DNA of 64,000 nt. It comes from Oscillospiraceae bacterium (lineage in GTDB: Bacteria; Bacillota; Clostridia; Oscillospirales; Oscillospiraceae). The stretch is from assembly GCA_017432615.1 (NCBI GenBank), contig JAFRIV010000013.1, positions 96,689 to 160,688 on the forward strand, read 5' to 3'. Both the position numbers and the translations under genes were made by a program. The notes under the pieces are model-generated. The model made no database searches and had not been told where the DNA came from. It was given only the letters and a program-made list of their open reading frames with translations. This document shows, piece by piece, positions 25,354-33,938 of this stretch; the first letter of the stretch is position 1; every line of letters begins with the position of its first letter.

Positions 25354-26031
25354 ATGAGCAGAAAACTGATTATAGTAATGCTGGTTGCAGGAATGCTTGT
25401 TTCCGCGGGATGCGGCAGCATACAGGCACAGGCGGTTCCGGCTACCCCGGTACCTGCGGCAGCAGACGTGCAGGAGCCCCAAAATGTCCCCGCAACTGCA
25501 CAGGAGATAAAACCAACACAAACAGGGGCGGAAAAAACCATGCGTGAACCATCCAGGGAGAACACAGCCGTTGTTGTCTTTTTCTCGGCTACCGGCACTA
25601 CGCGTGGGGTTGCCGAGAAGATTGCAGCACTCACCGGGGCGGAACTTGCAGAAATCGTTCCTGCGCAGCTTTATACGGCGGAGGATCTGGACTATAATGA
25701 CGGTACGACCCGTGCCACTGTGGAACAGAATACGCCGGATGCCCGCCCGGAGATTGCCAACGACATCGATCTTAGCGGTTATACGACCGTATATCTCGGA
25801 TATCCGATTTGGTGGGGACAGGCCCCGCGCATTTTGAGCAGTTTTGTGGAGAGCCATGACTTTACCGGGATGACGGTGATCCCCTTCTGCACCTCAGCCA
25901 GCAGCGGTGCCGGGCGCACAGGGGAAGCACTGGGGGAACAGGCCGGAACGGGAACTTTTCTTTCCTCCACCCGACTCAGTGCAGGGATATCGGATGCCGA
26001 TCTGCAGAATTGGATCGACAAGCAGAAATGA
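25354..26031 (+). CDS. Lipoprotein flavodoxin
   Basis: A 225-residue protein with a lipoprotein signal (lipobox VSAGC, Cys at 20), a Pro/Ala/Gln-rich spacer to about residue 65, then a flavodoxin-like domain: 'VVFFSATGTTRGVAEKIA' (FMN phosphate loop), 'YLGYPIWWGQAPR' and 'FCTSASSGAG' (isoalloxazine loops). A membrane-tethered extracellular flavodoxin would be a short-range electron carrier. Directly upstream of a fusion gene carrying another flavodoxin of the same type. Confidence 0.9.
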   Translation: MSRKLIIVMLVAGMLVSAGCGSIQAQAVPATPVPAAADVQEPQNVPATAQEIKPTQTGAEKTMREPSRENTAVVVFFSATGTTRGVAEKIAALTGAELAEIVPAQLYTAEDLDYNDGTTRATVEQNTPDARPEIANDIDLSGYTTVYLGYPIWWGQAPRILSSFVESHDFTGMTVIPFCTSASSGAGRTGEALGEQAGTGTFLSSTRLSAGISDADLQNWIDKQK

Positions 26032-26054
26032 TCTGAAATCAGGAGGACAGAATC

Positions 26055-28208
26055 ATGCAGGGTATAAAACGAAACAGATTTCGGAAGATCGTGGATATTT
26101 GCATGGTCATTCTCCTGCTTTGCCTGATGTCTTATCAGGTCACCGGTGAGGAAAAACACGAGTGGATCGGGATCGTCATGACTTTGACCGTGATTCTTCA
26201 TCAGATCCTGAACCGGCATTGGTATGCGGGTCTTTTCAAAGGAAAGTACCATGCCTACCGAATCGCTACAACGATAGTTAATCTGCTGCTGGTTGCAGGG
26301 ATGCTGATGACGGCAATCTGCGGGATGGCAATGAGCGAGTACTCGGTGCCGTTCCTCTATTGGCCGCGGGGGTTGTTTTTTGTGCGTCCGACGCATCTTG
26401 CCATGAGTCACTGGACGTTTGTCCTGATGGGGCTGCATCTGGGGCTTCATGTACCGCTTATATTCAGAAAGAGCGGGGAAAACGGGAAAAAACTCGTTGC
26501 AATCATCGGGACAGGCCTCGCAGGGGTCGGCTTCTGGCTGTTTTTGAAAAACAGAATGCCAGCCTATCTTTTTTTCCGCGTGCCGTTTGCCTTCCTGGAT
26601 TATGAAAAGCCTATCTGGCATGTCTTCCTGGAAAACATGCTGATGCTGAGCTCCTGGGTGTTTGCCGGGGCACAGGTCGCTGCTTTGTGTATGAGAGAGA
26701 AAAATAAGCCGAAAAAAAATCCTGCCCTTCTCGTGGGCAGCATTGCGGCGGCGGCAGTATTCGGGTTTGCACTTCATGCAGCTTTTCCGGGAGAAAGCGA
26801 TTTCGGCTTTCACTCATCCGAGTGGACGACCATACCGGAGGTGAAAAGCGAAGAATATACTTCGACACCTCTTACGGGGGAAATATCACCGGCCGATGCT
26901 GATGACAGCTTTGTGCTGATGCCGGCAGGCAGTTTTCTCATGGGAAGCCCGGAGACGGAAAACTGGCGGATTGAAGATGAGATACAGCATGAGGTAAGTT
27001 TAAGCGCATTCTATATCGATCCGTACGAAACGACGCAGGAAGACTACGAACGGCTGATGGGAAACAACCCCAGCGACTTTGCCGGGACAAAGCTGCCGGT
27101 GGAGAACATTTCCTGGCTGGATGCAGTCCTGTATGCAAACGCCCGGAGCAAAGAAGCCGGACTCACACCGGTTTATACAATCACCGGACAGAGCGTAACC
27201 TGGGACCGAAGCGCTGCAGGCTACCGACTGCCGACCGAGGCAGAGTGGGAATATGCCTGCCGGGCAGGAACGGCGACACCTTTTAATCTGGAAAAATCTC
27301 TCGATGCGACGGAAGCAAATTTCTATGGGCATTATCCCTATGAGATTGAAGAAAACTATTTTAACGACTCCGTTCTGGAGGCAAGACCCGGACAGTATCG
27401 TGCCGAAACGGTTCCGGTCGGCAGTTTTTCTCCCAATCCCTGGGGACTGTATGACTGCCACGGAAACGTAAATGAGTGGTGCTGGGATTATTATGGCCCT
27501 TATGACCCTGCACAGAATAGCGATCCCGCGGGGCCTGACAGCGGAACACGCCATGTATACCGCGGCGGGGGTTGGAATGATTTCGGGAAAAATATGCGCA
27601 GCGCCTACCGGGCTGCAGGACAGGCAGATCTGAAAAGCTATAACCTCGGGGTCCGCCTGGTGCGGAATGCAGCACCTCTTTCAGGAACTGTTACGGTACG
27701 GGAGGGAATTCCGAGCGCTGCAGGCGGAAAAGTGCTGATAGCGTTTTTCTCCTGGAGCAGGAACACGCGCGGCATTGCCCGGGAGATCCAGCGACAGACA
27801 AATGCGGATCTTTTCGAAATCACGCTTGTCTCTCCGTATTCCTCAGATTACAACACCGTACTGATGGAGGCACAGCGTGACCAGCACGACAAGGCACGCC
27901 CGAAAATCGCGGAGCATCTGGAGAATATGGATGAGTATGAAACGATCCTTCTGGGTTATCCGAACTGGTGGGCGTCCATCCCAATGCCGATTGCGTCCTT
28001 TCTGGAGGAATATGATTTCTCCGGAAAACAGATCATACCCTTCTGCTCCCATGGAGGAGGCCGCTTCGGGCAGAGCCTGACAGCGATTGCCAAGCTTGTG
28101 CCGAACGCAAATATGGGAGAAGGACTTTCCGTCCACTATTCCGGCGGCAGCGGACTTGCGGAAAATGTGAGCGCCTGGCTGGAAAGAAATAACATCAGAC
28201 ACGATTAA
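26055..28208 (+). CDS. DUF4405-SUMF-fold-flavodoxin fusion protein
   Basis: A 717-residue three-domain protein. Residues about 1-255 are a membrane domain with roughly six helices and several His (HQILNRHWY, HWTFVLMGLHLGLH), matching DUF4405, a cytochrome-b-like family. Residues about 285-545 form a sulfatase-modifying-factor/FGE fold ('MPAGSFLMGSPE', 'RLPTEAEWEYACRAG', 'NVNEWCWDYYG', 'YRGGGWND', 'GVRLVR'). It lacks the active-site Cys pair of true FGEs near 'RGGGW', so formylglycine generation is unlikely. Residues about 565-715 are a flavodoxin ('FFSWSRNTRGIA', 'GYPNWWASIPMP'). It may relay electrons from membrane haem to an external FMN. GGAGGA precedes the start. Confidence 0.85.
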   Translation: MQGIKRNRFRKIVDICMVILLLCLMSYQVTGEEKHEWIGIVMTLTVILHQILNRHWYAGLFKGKYHAYRIATTIVNLLLVAGMLMTAICGMAMSEYSVPFLYWPRGLFFVRPTHLAMSHWTFVLMGLHLGLHVPLIFRKSGENGKKLVAIIGTGLAGVGFWLFLKNRMPAYLFFRVPFAFLDYEKPIWHVFLENMLMLSSWVFAGAQVAALCMREKNKPKKNPALLVGSIAAAAVFGFALHAAFPGESDFGFHSSEWTTIPEVKSEEYTSTPLTGEISPADADDSFVLMPAGSFLMGSPETENWRIEDEIQHEVSLSAFYIDPYETTQEDYERLMGNNPSDFAGTKLPVENISWLDAVLYANARSKEAGLTPVYTITGQSVTWDRSAAGYRLPTEAEWEYACRAGTATPFNLEKSLDATEANFYGHYPYEIEENYFNDSVLEARPGQYRAETVPVGSFSPNPWGLYDCHGNVNEWCWDYYGPYDPAQNSDPAGPDSGTRHVYRGGGWNDFGKNMRSAYRAAGQADLKSYNLGVRLVRNAAPLSGTVTVREGIPSAAGGKVLIAFFSWSRNTRGIAREIQRQTNADLFEITLVSPYSSDYNTVLMEAQRDQHDKARPKIAEHLENMDEYETILLGYPNWWASIPMPIASFLEEYDFSGKQIIPFCSHGGGRFGQSLTAIAKLVPNANMGEGLSVHYSGGSGLAENVSAWLERNNIRHD

Positions 28209-28213
28209 AAAAA

Positions 28214-28243
28214 TTCCTTTGCAGGTGTTGAACTGCAGAGGAA
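28214..28243 (-). terminator. Terminator of the convergent TetR gene
   Basis: TTCCTTTGCAG pairs with CTGCAGAGGAA (one G-U) around an 8-base loop. On the minus strand it is followed by seven T. It may also slow transcription coming from the fusion gene. Confidence 0.8.
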
Positions 28244-28257
28244 ATATACAAAAAACT

Positions 28258-28860
28258 TCACAGCTTTTTCAGAGCCGTATATCCACCCTCAAGAAATGTA
28301 AGGAGGACTTTCTGCACCTGGTACCAGGACTCGTCCTTCTTCCAGCCCATAGAGCGGTTGACAGCAAAAGCGCCCGTTACGCCGAACAGGAAAATTTTAT
28401 CTGCCTGTTCGGCGTTTATATTATAGTTTTCCGTCAGATACGGCAGCATGTGATCCCTTTCCCGACGGTAAATATTCATCAGCATATATTCTGAAACGAA
28501 AGGATCTTTGAAAAGGACTTTGTATTTCGGATTATCCGCAACACGCTGACAGACAGGCAGCAACTCCATATATGGGGCGAGCAAAGAGGGGTCTGTTGTT
28601 TCCCGCATTTTGGATGCGAGCTGAAGAATACCGGAGACACCCGGACTTTTTGCCCGTTTTGTCGCCTGAATCGCATCTTCCGCCAGCTCGTCAATGACAT
28701 CCGTCAGCCCGGTGTAATGTGTATAAAACGTAGCCCTGCCGACACCGGCCTCCCGGCATAGAGCAGAAACGGTGATATAATTAAAAACTGTCAGAGAGAG
28801 GAGTTCCAGCATCCCTTCTTTGATGGCAGTTTTCGTGATTTGCGTGCGTTTGTCAGCCAT
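28258..28860 (-). CDS. TetR-family regulator next to the GH3 gene
   Basis: A 200-residue TetR protein with helix-turn-helix 'VSALCREAGVGRATFYTHYTGLTDV' near residues 28-52 and a C-terminal domain like that of Clostridial TetR/AcrR 'TetR_C' types. The frame continues open upstream, but the ATG at 28860 has GAGGT before it and starts the family's MADKRTQITK. It is divergent from the GH3 gene, and an inverted repeat in the shared gap is its likely operator. Confidence 0.93.
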   Translation of the reverse strand: MADKRTQITKTAIKEGMLELLSLTVFNYITVSALCREAGVGRATFYTHYTGLTDVIDELAEDAIQATKRAKSPGVSGILQLASKMRETTDPSLLAPYMELLPVCQRVADNPKYKVLFKDPFVSEYMLMNIYRRERDHMLPYLTENYNINAEQADKIFLFGVTGAFAVNRSMGWKKDESWYQVQKVLLTFLEGGYTALKKL

Positions 28861-28903
28861 TGTGCCAACCTCACTTTCAGGTGTGTTGTTTAATCTGACT
28901 GAA

Positions 28904-28934
28904 TTATAGACACTTTTCCGAGATTTGTCTATAA
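28904..28934. promoter_or_regulatory. Inverted-repeat operator in the TetR/GH3 gap
   Basis: TTATAGACA and TGTCTATAA are perfect 9-bp arms separated by 13 bases. An adjacent imperfect pair, ACTTTTCC and GGAAAGT, overlaps it. The spacing fits binding by a TetR dimer. Confidence 0.6.
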
Positions 28935-29035
28935 CTTCCGAAATTACAGGAAAGTGTATTGGTGTTTTTCTTCTTTTTTTGGTAATATTTGCCCATAATA
29001 CACCGGCACAGACCGGAAAAAGAAAGGAAAACACC

Positions 29036-32005
29036 ATGATCTCTTTTGAAATGGAAGACCTGATCGGCGTGCTGCAGGGGCTTGTCCCGTATTTTATTGC
29101 CATAGGGCTTGCTCTGGCAGCAGCAATAGCAGTCAGTATCGCCGTGAAGAAACTCCCGAAGGCAAAGAAAAAGTTCCTCCGTGGGGAGACGTGGATGGCT
29201 GCACTGCTGGCCATTATCCTCGTAATCAATCTGATCTGCATCGGACCGATGTCCGCTTTGCTGAACCTTGTCGGCAGTGTACCGACCCCTACGAAGGTCT
29301 CGGATGCACTGGCGCAGGAAGCCTCTGCCGTAGCACTGAAAATTGCAGAGGAAGGTTTTGTTCTGCTGGAAAATGAAGGAATCCTTCCGCTGAAGGATAC
29401 AAAGAAGCTCAATCTCTTCGGATGGAGTTCTACCAACCCGGTATACGGCGGGGCGGGCTCAGGCGGCATCAATGATCTGTATACAAAGGTGAGCCTGATT
29501 GAAGCAATCCGGAATGCCGGGTTTGAAATAAACCAGGATCTGATCGATTTTTATACCGGGTATGCAGAAAACCGTGCGGCAGTTTCTATTACAGCACAGA
29601 ACTGGAACCTTCCGGAACCGCCGGTAAAGAACTACGGGGAAGAACTGATAGAAAATGCAAAGGCATTTTCTGACACGGCTGTCATCGTAATCTCCCGCCT
29701 TGCGGGAGAAGGCCACAACGATATTCCACAGGATATGGCCAACTGCGAGATCTATACAGACAACTCGGAAGAATATCCTGACTGGAATGAAGGAGACCAT
29801 TATCTCCAACTTAACAACACGGAGAAAGATATGGTCAAGCTGGTGTGTGATAACTTTGAAAACGTTATTGTCGTCTATAACGGCGCCTATGCTTTTGAAC
29901 TCGGGTTTGCAGAGGAATTTGATTCCATCAAAGGTGTTGTATGGGCAGCAGGTCCCGGCAATGTGGGTTTTACAGCTCTTGGCGAGATCCTGGCGGGGAC
30001 GGTGAACCCGTCCGGCAGGACCAATGATACCTTTGTTTATGATATGAAGACAACTCCGTACTGGAACAACGCAGAAAAACGCGATTACACCAATATGCTG
30101 CATATGATGGTGGAAGGCATGAACGCCGGCGTCCCCACCAACTATGCACCGGCCTTCATCAACTATGTGGAAGGCATTTATGTTGGATACAAATTCTATG
30201 AAACTGCTTACCGGGAATCCCTGCTGTGCGCAGAGGAAGCGGAGACTGCCAATGCAGAAGCGTCTGCTGCGGAAACGGCAGAGGAAGAGAAATCTAAACC
30301 CGCTCCTGCTGCAGAGCCTGCCTTTACCTTTGATTATGACAGTATCGTGCAGTATCCTTTTGGCTACGGTCTGAGCTACACTACCTTTACACAGGAAATG
30401 TCTGATCTCCGGGAAGACGGGAATTCACTGAGCTTTGATGTGCTGGTGACAAATACCGGAGACATTGCCGGCAAAGATGTTGTGGAAGTCTACTTTGATC
30501 CTCCCTATACCAACGGCGGGATTGAGAAAGCAAGCGCCAATCTGGTCCGTTATGAAAAAACGGGTATGATTGAGCCGGGGCAGAGTGAGACAGTGACCAT
30601 CACGCTGGAGAAAGAAGATCTTGCCGCTTATGATGATCTGGGAGCGCAGTGCTATGTCCTGGAAGCCGGGGATTACACCATTGCTGTCAAGGCAGATTCC
30701 CACAGGGAACTGGACAGCCGCGTATATACCGTGAAAGAAACGGTAAATTATGATGAGAACAATCCTCGCCCGTCTGACGATATCGCTGCAGTGAATGTTC
30801 TGGACGATGCCCGCGGCGTATGCGAATATCTCTCCCGTGCCGACCATTTTGCCAATTATGATACGGCAACAGCAGCGCCCGCTGATCTGGATATGCCGGA
30901 GCAATACATTGAAGGTTATCATCTCAATTCAAACTATGACCCGAATGCCTACATCGACCCGAATGAAACCATGCCTACCCTCGGTGCAAAGAACGGCCTG
31001 AAGCTTTTGGATCTGCGCGGAAAAACATATGACGATCCCCAGTGGGAGAAACTGCTTGATCAGCTCACTGTGAATGAAATGGCAGACATGATCGCACTTT
31101 CCGGTTACCAGACTCCGGCTATCCCCTCTATCGGGAAGGTTCAGAATGTTGATTCTGACGGACCTGCTGCCATTAATAACAACTTTACCGGCGGCGGTTC
31201 AGTCGGCTACCCGATTGAAGTGGTGATTACCTGCACCTGGAGCCATGAACTGGCACAGCAGTGGGGTGAGATGATGGGTAAAATGGCTAAGGAGCTTGGT
31301 TCTACCGGCTGGTATGCCCCGGCGATGAATACCCACCGGTCCGCTTTTACCGCCCGCAACTATGAGTACTTCTCCGAAGATGGGGTGTTGGCAGGCTTTA
31401 TGGCGGCAGATGCCGTAAAGGGAGCTCTGAAAGAAGGGGTCTACTCCACAATCAAGCACTATGCCATGTACGACTGCAACGGGAAGATGGTCTGCGCCTG
31501 GGCTACCGAGCAAAGCATGCGAGAGATCTATCTCAAACCCTTTGAAATCGCAACCAAGGCAGTGGATGTGAATGCGGCAATGGCATCCTGGGCTTATATC
31601 GGCAATATCTGGGTCGGAGAGAGCAGCGCTCTGATGAAAACAATCCTCCGGGATGAATGGGGCTTCCGCGGTTTCGTGGTGTCTGACTTTTTCCGAAACA
31701 ACGGTCACGGCTTTATGAACGCAGATGAAGCACTGGCAAACGGTGTGGATGCAATGCTCTCTACCTTTGCAGGCGGCCCGAACCAGGTAAGCGACAAATC
31801 GGCTGCTTCCAATGTGAAGTATATGCGGGAAGCAACGCATAACATTCTTTACACAACGGTGAACAGCTGGGCGTATGATGAAGAACACACACAGACAGGA
31901 ATGGCGACCTGGAAGAAGATCCTGATCGGTGCAGACGCAGCAGCAGGCATCCTGCTCCTCGCAGGCGCATACCTGATCTACAGAAAGTACAAAAAAACCA
32001 AGTAA
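29036..32005 (+). CDS. Membrane-anchored GH3 glycosidase with swapped domain order
   Basis: A 989-residue GH3 protein. Two N-terminal hydrophobic segments (about 10-35 and 55-75) and one at the C-terminus (about 960-982, then Lys-rich) anchor it at both ends. The usual GH3 order is reversed: the alpha/beta sandwich comes first (about 90-395), then an Ala/Glu-rich insert (about 398-430), a fibronectin-III-like domain (about 450-570), and the TIM barrel last (about 655-950). The nucleophile is Asp 884 in VVSDFF, and 'KHYAMYD' and 'RNYEYFSED' match substrate-binding motifs. It probably cleaves beta-glucosides near the cell surface. AGAAAGGA precedes the start. Confidence 0.9.
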   Translation: MISFEMEDLIGVLQGLVPYFIAIGLALAAAIAVSIAVKKLPKAKKKFLRGETWMAALLAIILVINLICIGPMSALLNLVGSVPTPTKVSDALAQEASAVALKIAEEGFVLLENEGILPLKDTKKLNLFGWSSTNPVYGGAGSGGINDLYTKVSLIEAIRNAGFEINQDLIDFYTGYAENRAAVSITAQNWNLPEPPVKNYGEELIENAKAFSDTAVIVISRLAGEGHNDIPQDMANCEIYTDNSEEYPDWNEGDHYLQLNNTEKDMVKLVCDNFENVIVVYNGAYAFELGFAEEFDSIKGVVWAAGPGNVGFTALGEILAGTVNPSGRTNDTFVYDMKTTPYWNNAEKRDYTNMLHMMVEGMNAGVPTNYAPAFINYVEGIYVGYKFYETAYRESLLCAEEAETANAEASAAETAEEEKSKPAPAAEPAFTFDYDSIVQYPFGYGLSYTTFTQEMSDLREDGNSLSFDVLVTNTGDIAGKDVVEVYFDPPYTNGGIEKASANLVRYEKTGMIEPGQSETVTITLEKEDLAAYDDLGAQCYVLEAGDYTIAVKADSHRELDSRVYTVKETVNYDENNPRPSDDIAAVNVLDDARGVCEYLSRADHFANYDTATAAPADLDMPEQYIEGYHLNSNYDPNAYIDPNETMPTLGAKNGLKLLDLRGKTYDDPQWEKLLDQLTVNEMADMIALSGYQTPAIPSIGKVQNVDSDGPAAINNNFTGGGSVGYPIEVVITCTWSHELAQQWGEMMGKMAKELGSTGWYAPAMNTHRSAFTARNYEYFSEDGVLAGFMAADAVKGALKEGVYSTIKHYAMYDCNGKMVCAWATEQSMREIYLKPFEIATKAVDVNAAMASWAYIGNIWVGESSALMKTILRDEWGFRGFVVSDFFRNNGHGFMNADEALANGVDAMLSTFAGGPNQVSDKSAASNVKYMREATHNILYTTVNSWAYDEEHTQTGMATWKKILIGADAAAGILLLAGAYLIYRKYKKTK

Positions 32006-32017
32006 ACAAACAGAGGG

Positions 32018-32061
32018 AAAGATCCCCGATCCCGGCAGAGAGCCAGGCATCGGGGATCTTT
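32018..32061. terminator. Terminator after the GH3 gene
   Basis: AAAGATCCCCGAT and ATCGGGGATCTTT are perfect 13-bp arms. They end GH3 and can also end the convergent panE-like operon. Confidence 0.9.
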
Positions 32062-32086
32062 CCTGTTATTGGGCGCGATATGGGCG

Positions 32087-33010
32087 CTATATGCCTCGGG
32101 CATTCCTGCTTTCCAGTGCATGGATGAGCGTTACAACCATTTCATGGCAGGGGACAGCAATCCCGTGGGCTTTCGCCCTTTCCACCACATAGCCGCTGAT
32201 GTAATCCACTTCGCTCTTCTGCCCGGTTTTTACATGGGTGTAGATCGAGGTATATCCGCCTATGCCGTTTGAAATGACCTCGTGAATACTGTCGATCACG
32301 GCTTGTTCATCAAACTGCGCGATACCCTCTGCGTTGGCGACCTCGACAGCCTCGTGGGCCATTTTCAGCATCAGGGAGTGGGCATAGGGATCTTCCAGAA
32401 TGAAGCCCTGCGCAACCTGCAAAACTGCTGTGAGGGAGGAGGAAGAGGTGTTGATGAACAGCTTTTCCCAGATCTGTTTCCGGATGGAGGCGGATACAGT
32501 GCAGGGAAAGCCGCAGGCTGTCAGCTCATCCGCCACGGCGGAGGAGTCTGTCCTGCCGCTGACAAATCCGACGGAAGTTGAGCCCGTTCCGCTGTGAAAC
32601 ACCTTTCCGGGTTCCAGAATGCAGCTTCCGTGGCGGGTCGAACCGATCAGAGCATGGTCGGCATCGACATACTGCAGGAGTCTTTTCTCGTGGCCGGCAC
32701 CATTCTGAAGTGTTAAAAGGCAGGTATTTTGCCCGATCAGTGCCCTGTTTGCCTCCAGCGCCTCTATGGTATCCATCACCCTTACAAACAGGATGACGAG
32801 ATCCATCTCCGGCAGGCCGCTGCAGGCTGAAACTGCATGGGGATGATAGAGCGTTTCTAACCCGTCCTTTTCCCTGAGAAGGATCCCCTTTTCATCCAGC
32901 ATCTTCTGTTTCTCCGGGTTGTGCCCGATCAGATAGACAGTATTGCGTTTTGAGAGATAACAGCTGAACAGGCTGCCCATTGCGCCTGCGCCAAGAACTG
33001 CAATATTCAT
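32087..33010 (-). CDS. Ketopantoate-reductase-like dehydrogenase
   Basis: A 307-residue NADP-dependent 2-dehydropantoate 2-reductase family (PanE/ApbA) protein. The Rossmann loop GAGAMG opens the protein, with 'LTLQNGAGHE' in the middle and 'RKQIWEKLFINTSSSSLTAV' supplying the catalytic Lys and Asn. It would reduce a 2-keto acid to a 2-hydroxy acid. As the last gene of a catabolic operon with no panB/panC nearby, it more likely acts on a pathway 2-keto acid than in pantothenate synthesis. The ATG at 33010 has AAGGGA upstream. Confidence 0.85.
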   Translation of the reverse strand: MNIAVLGAGAMGSLFSCYLSKRNTVYLIGHNPEKQKMLDEKGILLREKDGLETLYHPHAVSACSGLPEMDLVILFVRVMDTIEALEANRALIGQNTCLLTLQNGAGHEKRLLQYVDADHALIGSTRHGSCILEPGKVFHSGTGSTSVGFVSGRTDSSAVADELTACGFPCTVSASIRKQIWEKLFINTSSSSLTAVLQVAQGFILEDPYAHSLMLKMAHEAVEVANAEGIAQFDEQAVIDSIHEVISNGIGGYTSIYTHVKTGQKSEVDYISGYVVERAKAHGIAVPCHEMVVTLIHALESRNARGI

Positions 33011-33026
33011 ATACTTATCCCTTTTG

Positions 33027-33893
33027 TCAGGCAAAGCGGTTGGCCAGTTGGTCGATGGTGATGCCGCCCTTGCCCGACCAGTCGATCTCTACGGCGTCAA
33101 ATTCCGGTGCGCGGAAGCCGTTCAGCTTTTTGTAATCCTTCGGTTCCATGGTAAAGGCAAGGGAGGCAAGGTTTTCCTGGATCCTTTCTTTGCTGGTGCT
33201 CTTGACGATCGCACCGATCTTTTTTTCTTTCAGGATCCAGTTCAGAATGACCTGATTCTGGGTCTTCTGATATTTTTGAGAGAGCTCCAGCAAAAGAGGA
33301 TAATTTCTGCCCGCGGTGCGGTTCCGACGCAGAGGCTGGAAGCAGAAAAAGCGGATATCCTGTTCCCTGCAGTAATTCAGGATGCCGACGTCTTCACACC
33401 GTTTGCATTCCAGATTGTACAACCCCTCGCAGAAATCGAGCCCGATCTCCTGATGCAGCTGCTTTACCAGATCAATGCCTGCATTGCTAATGCCAATATA
33501 GCGTACTTTGCCCTTTGAAACCAGATCTTTGATGGCCCCGTATACCTCCGTCAAAGGAATCTCCGAAAACCACGGATGATGGACCTCCAGGCTGTCCACA
33601 TAGGAAATGCCCAGAATATCCAGGTATTCGTCCAGCTGCTTTTCAACATCGGCAGTGGAGGAGATTTTTCCTTCTAGGTTGGTGTTGATGAACAGATTGT
33701 CTCGCCCTGCGACATCGACGAATTTTCGGGTCTGCCTTACGATTTCTCCGTTTTCATACAGCATATAAAGAGACAGGTAATTCTGGCCGCCGGAAACGGA
33801 GGTCAGCAGTGCCTCCAGATCCGCATCAAAATGATCCTTGTCAATTTTCCATGTTCCGATCCCAAGGGGAAATATGCTGCTCCTGTCAATCAT
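33027..33893 (-). CDS. Aldo/keto reductase-like protein with altered tetrad
   Basis: A 288-residue TIM-barrel protein of the aldo/keto reductase family, shown by 'LGIGTWKID', 'YLDILGISYVDSLEVHHPW' and 'VRYIGISNAGIDLV'. Of the catalytic Asp-Tyr-Lys-His tetrad, Tyr (LYENGE) and His (VHHPW) are present, but the Lys position in the 'LFINTNLEGK' strand reads Asn and the Asp before the Tyr is not seen. Reductase activity may be lost or changed, perhaps to an isomerase or binding role. The ATG at 33893 has AAAGGAG. It sits 16 bases upstream of the panE-like gene. Confidence 0.8.
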   Translation of the reverse strand: MIDRSSIFPLGIGTWKIDKDHFDADLEALLTSVSGGQNYLSLYMLYENGEIVRQTRKFVDVAGRDNLFINTNLEGKISSTADVEKQLDEYLDILGISYVDSLEVHHPWFSEIPLTEVYGAIKDLVSKGKVRYIGISNAGIDLVKQLHQEIGLDFCEGLYNLECKRCEDVGILNYCREQDIRFFCFQPLRRNRTAGRNYPLLLELSQKYQKTQNQVILNWILKEKKIGAIVKSTSKERIQENLASLAFTMEPKDYKKLNGFRAPEFDAVEIDWSGKGGITIDQLANRFA

Positions 33894-33938
33894 TTTGCCA
33901 CTCCTTTCATACTCGGTTTCTGCCTCTGACAGGGCCAT

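Noticed and set aside
26900-27665. True formylglycine-generating enzyme activity in the fusion protein
   Set aside because: The fold motifs are present, but no Cys pair is seen in the region after RGGGW, and no sulfatase gene is nearby.
28861-29472. N-terminal extension of the minus-strand TetR gene to about 400 residues
   Set aside because: The extension crosses the divergent promoter and the start of the GH3 gene, and TetR proteins are about 200 residues; the ATG at 28860 has a ribosome site.
32087-33010. Pantothenate biosynthesis role for the PanE-like gene
   Set aside because: No panB, panC or panD is near, and the gene ends a TRAP/CoA-transferase operon.
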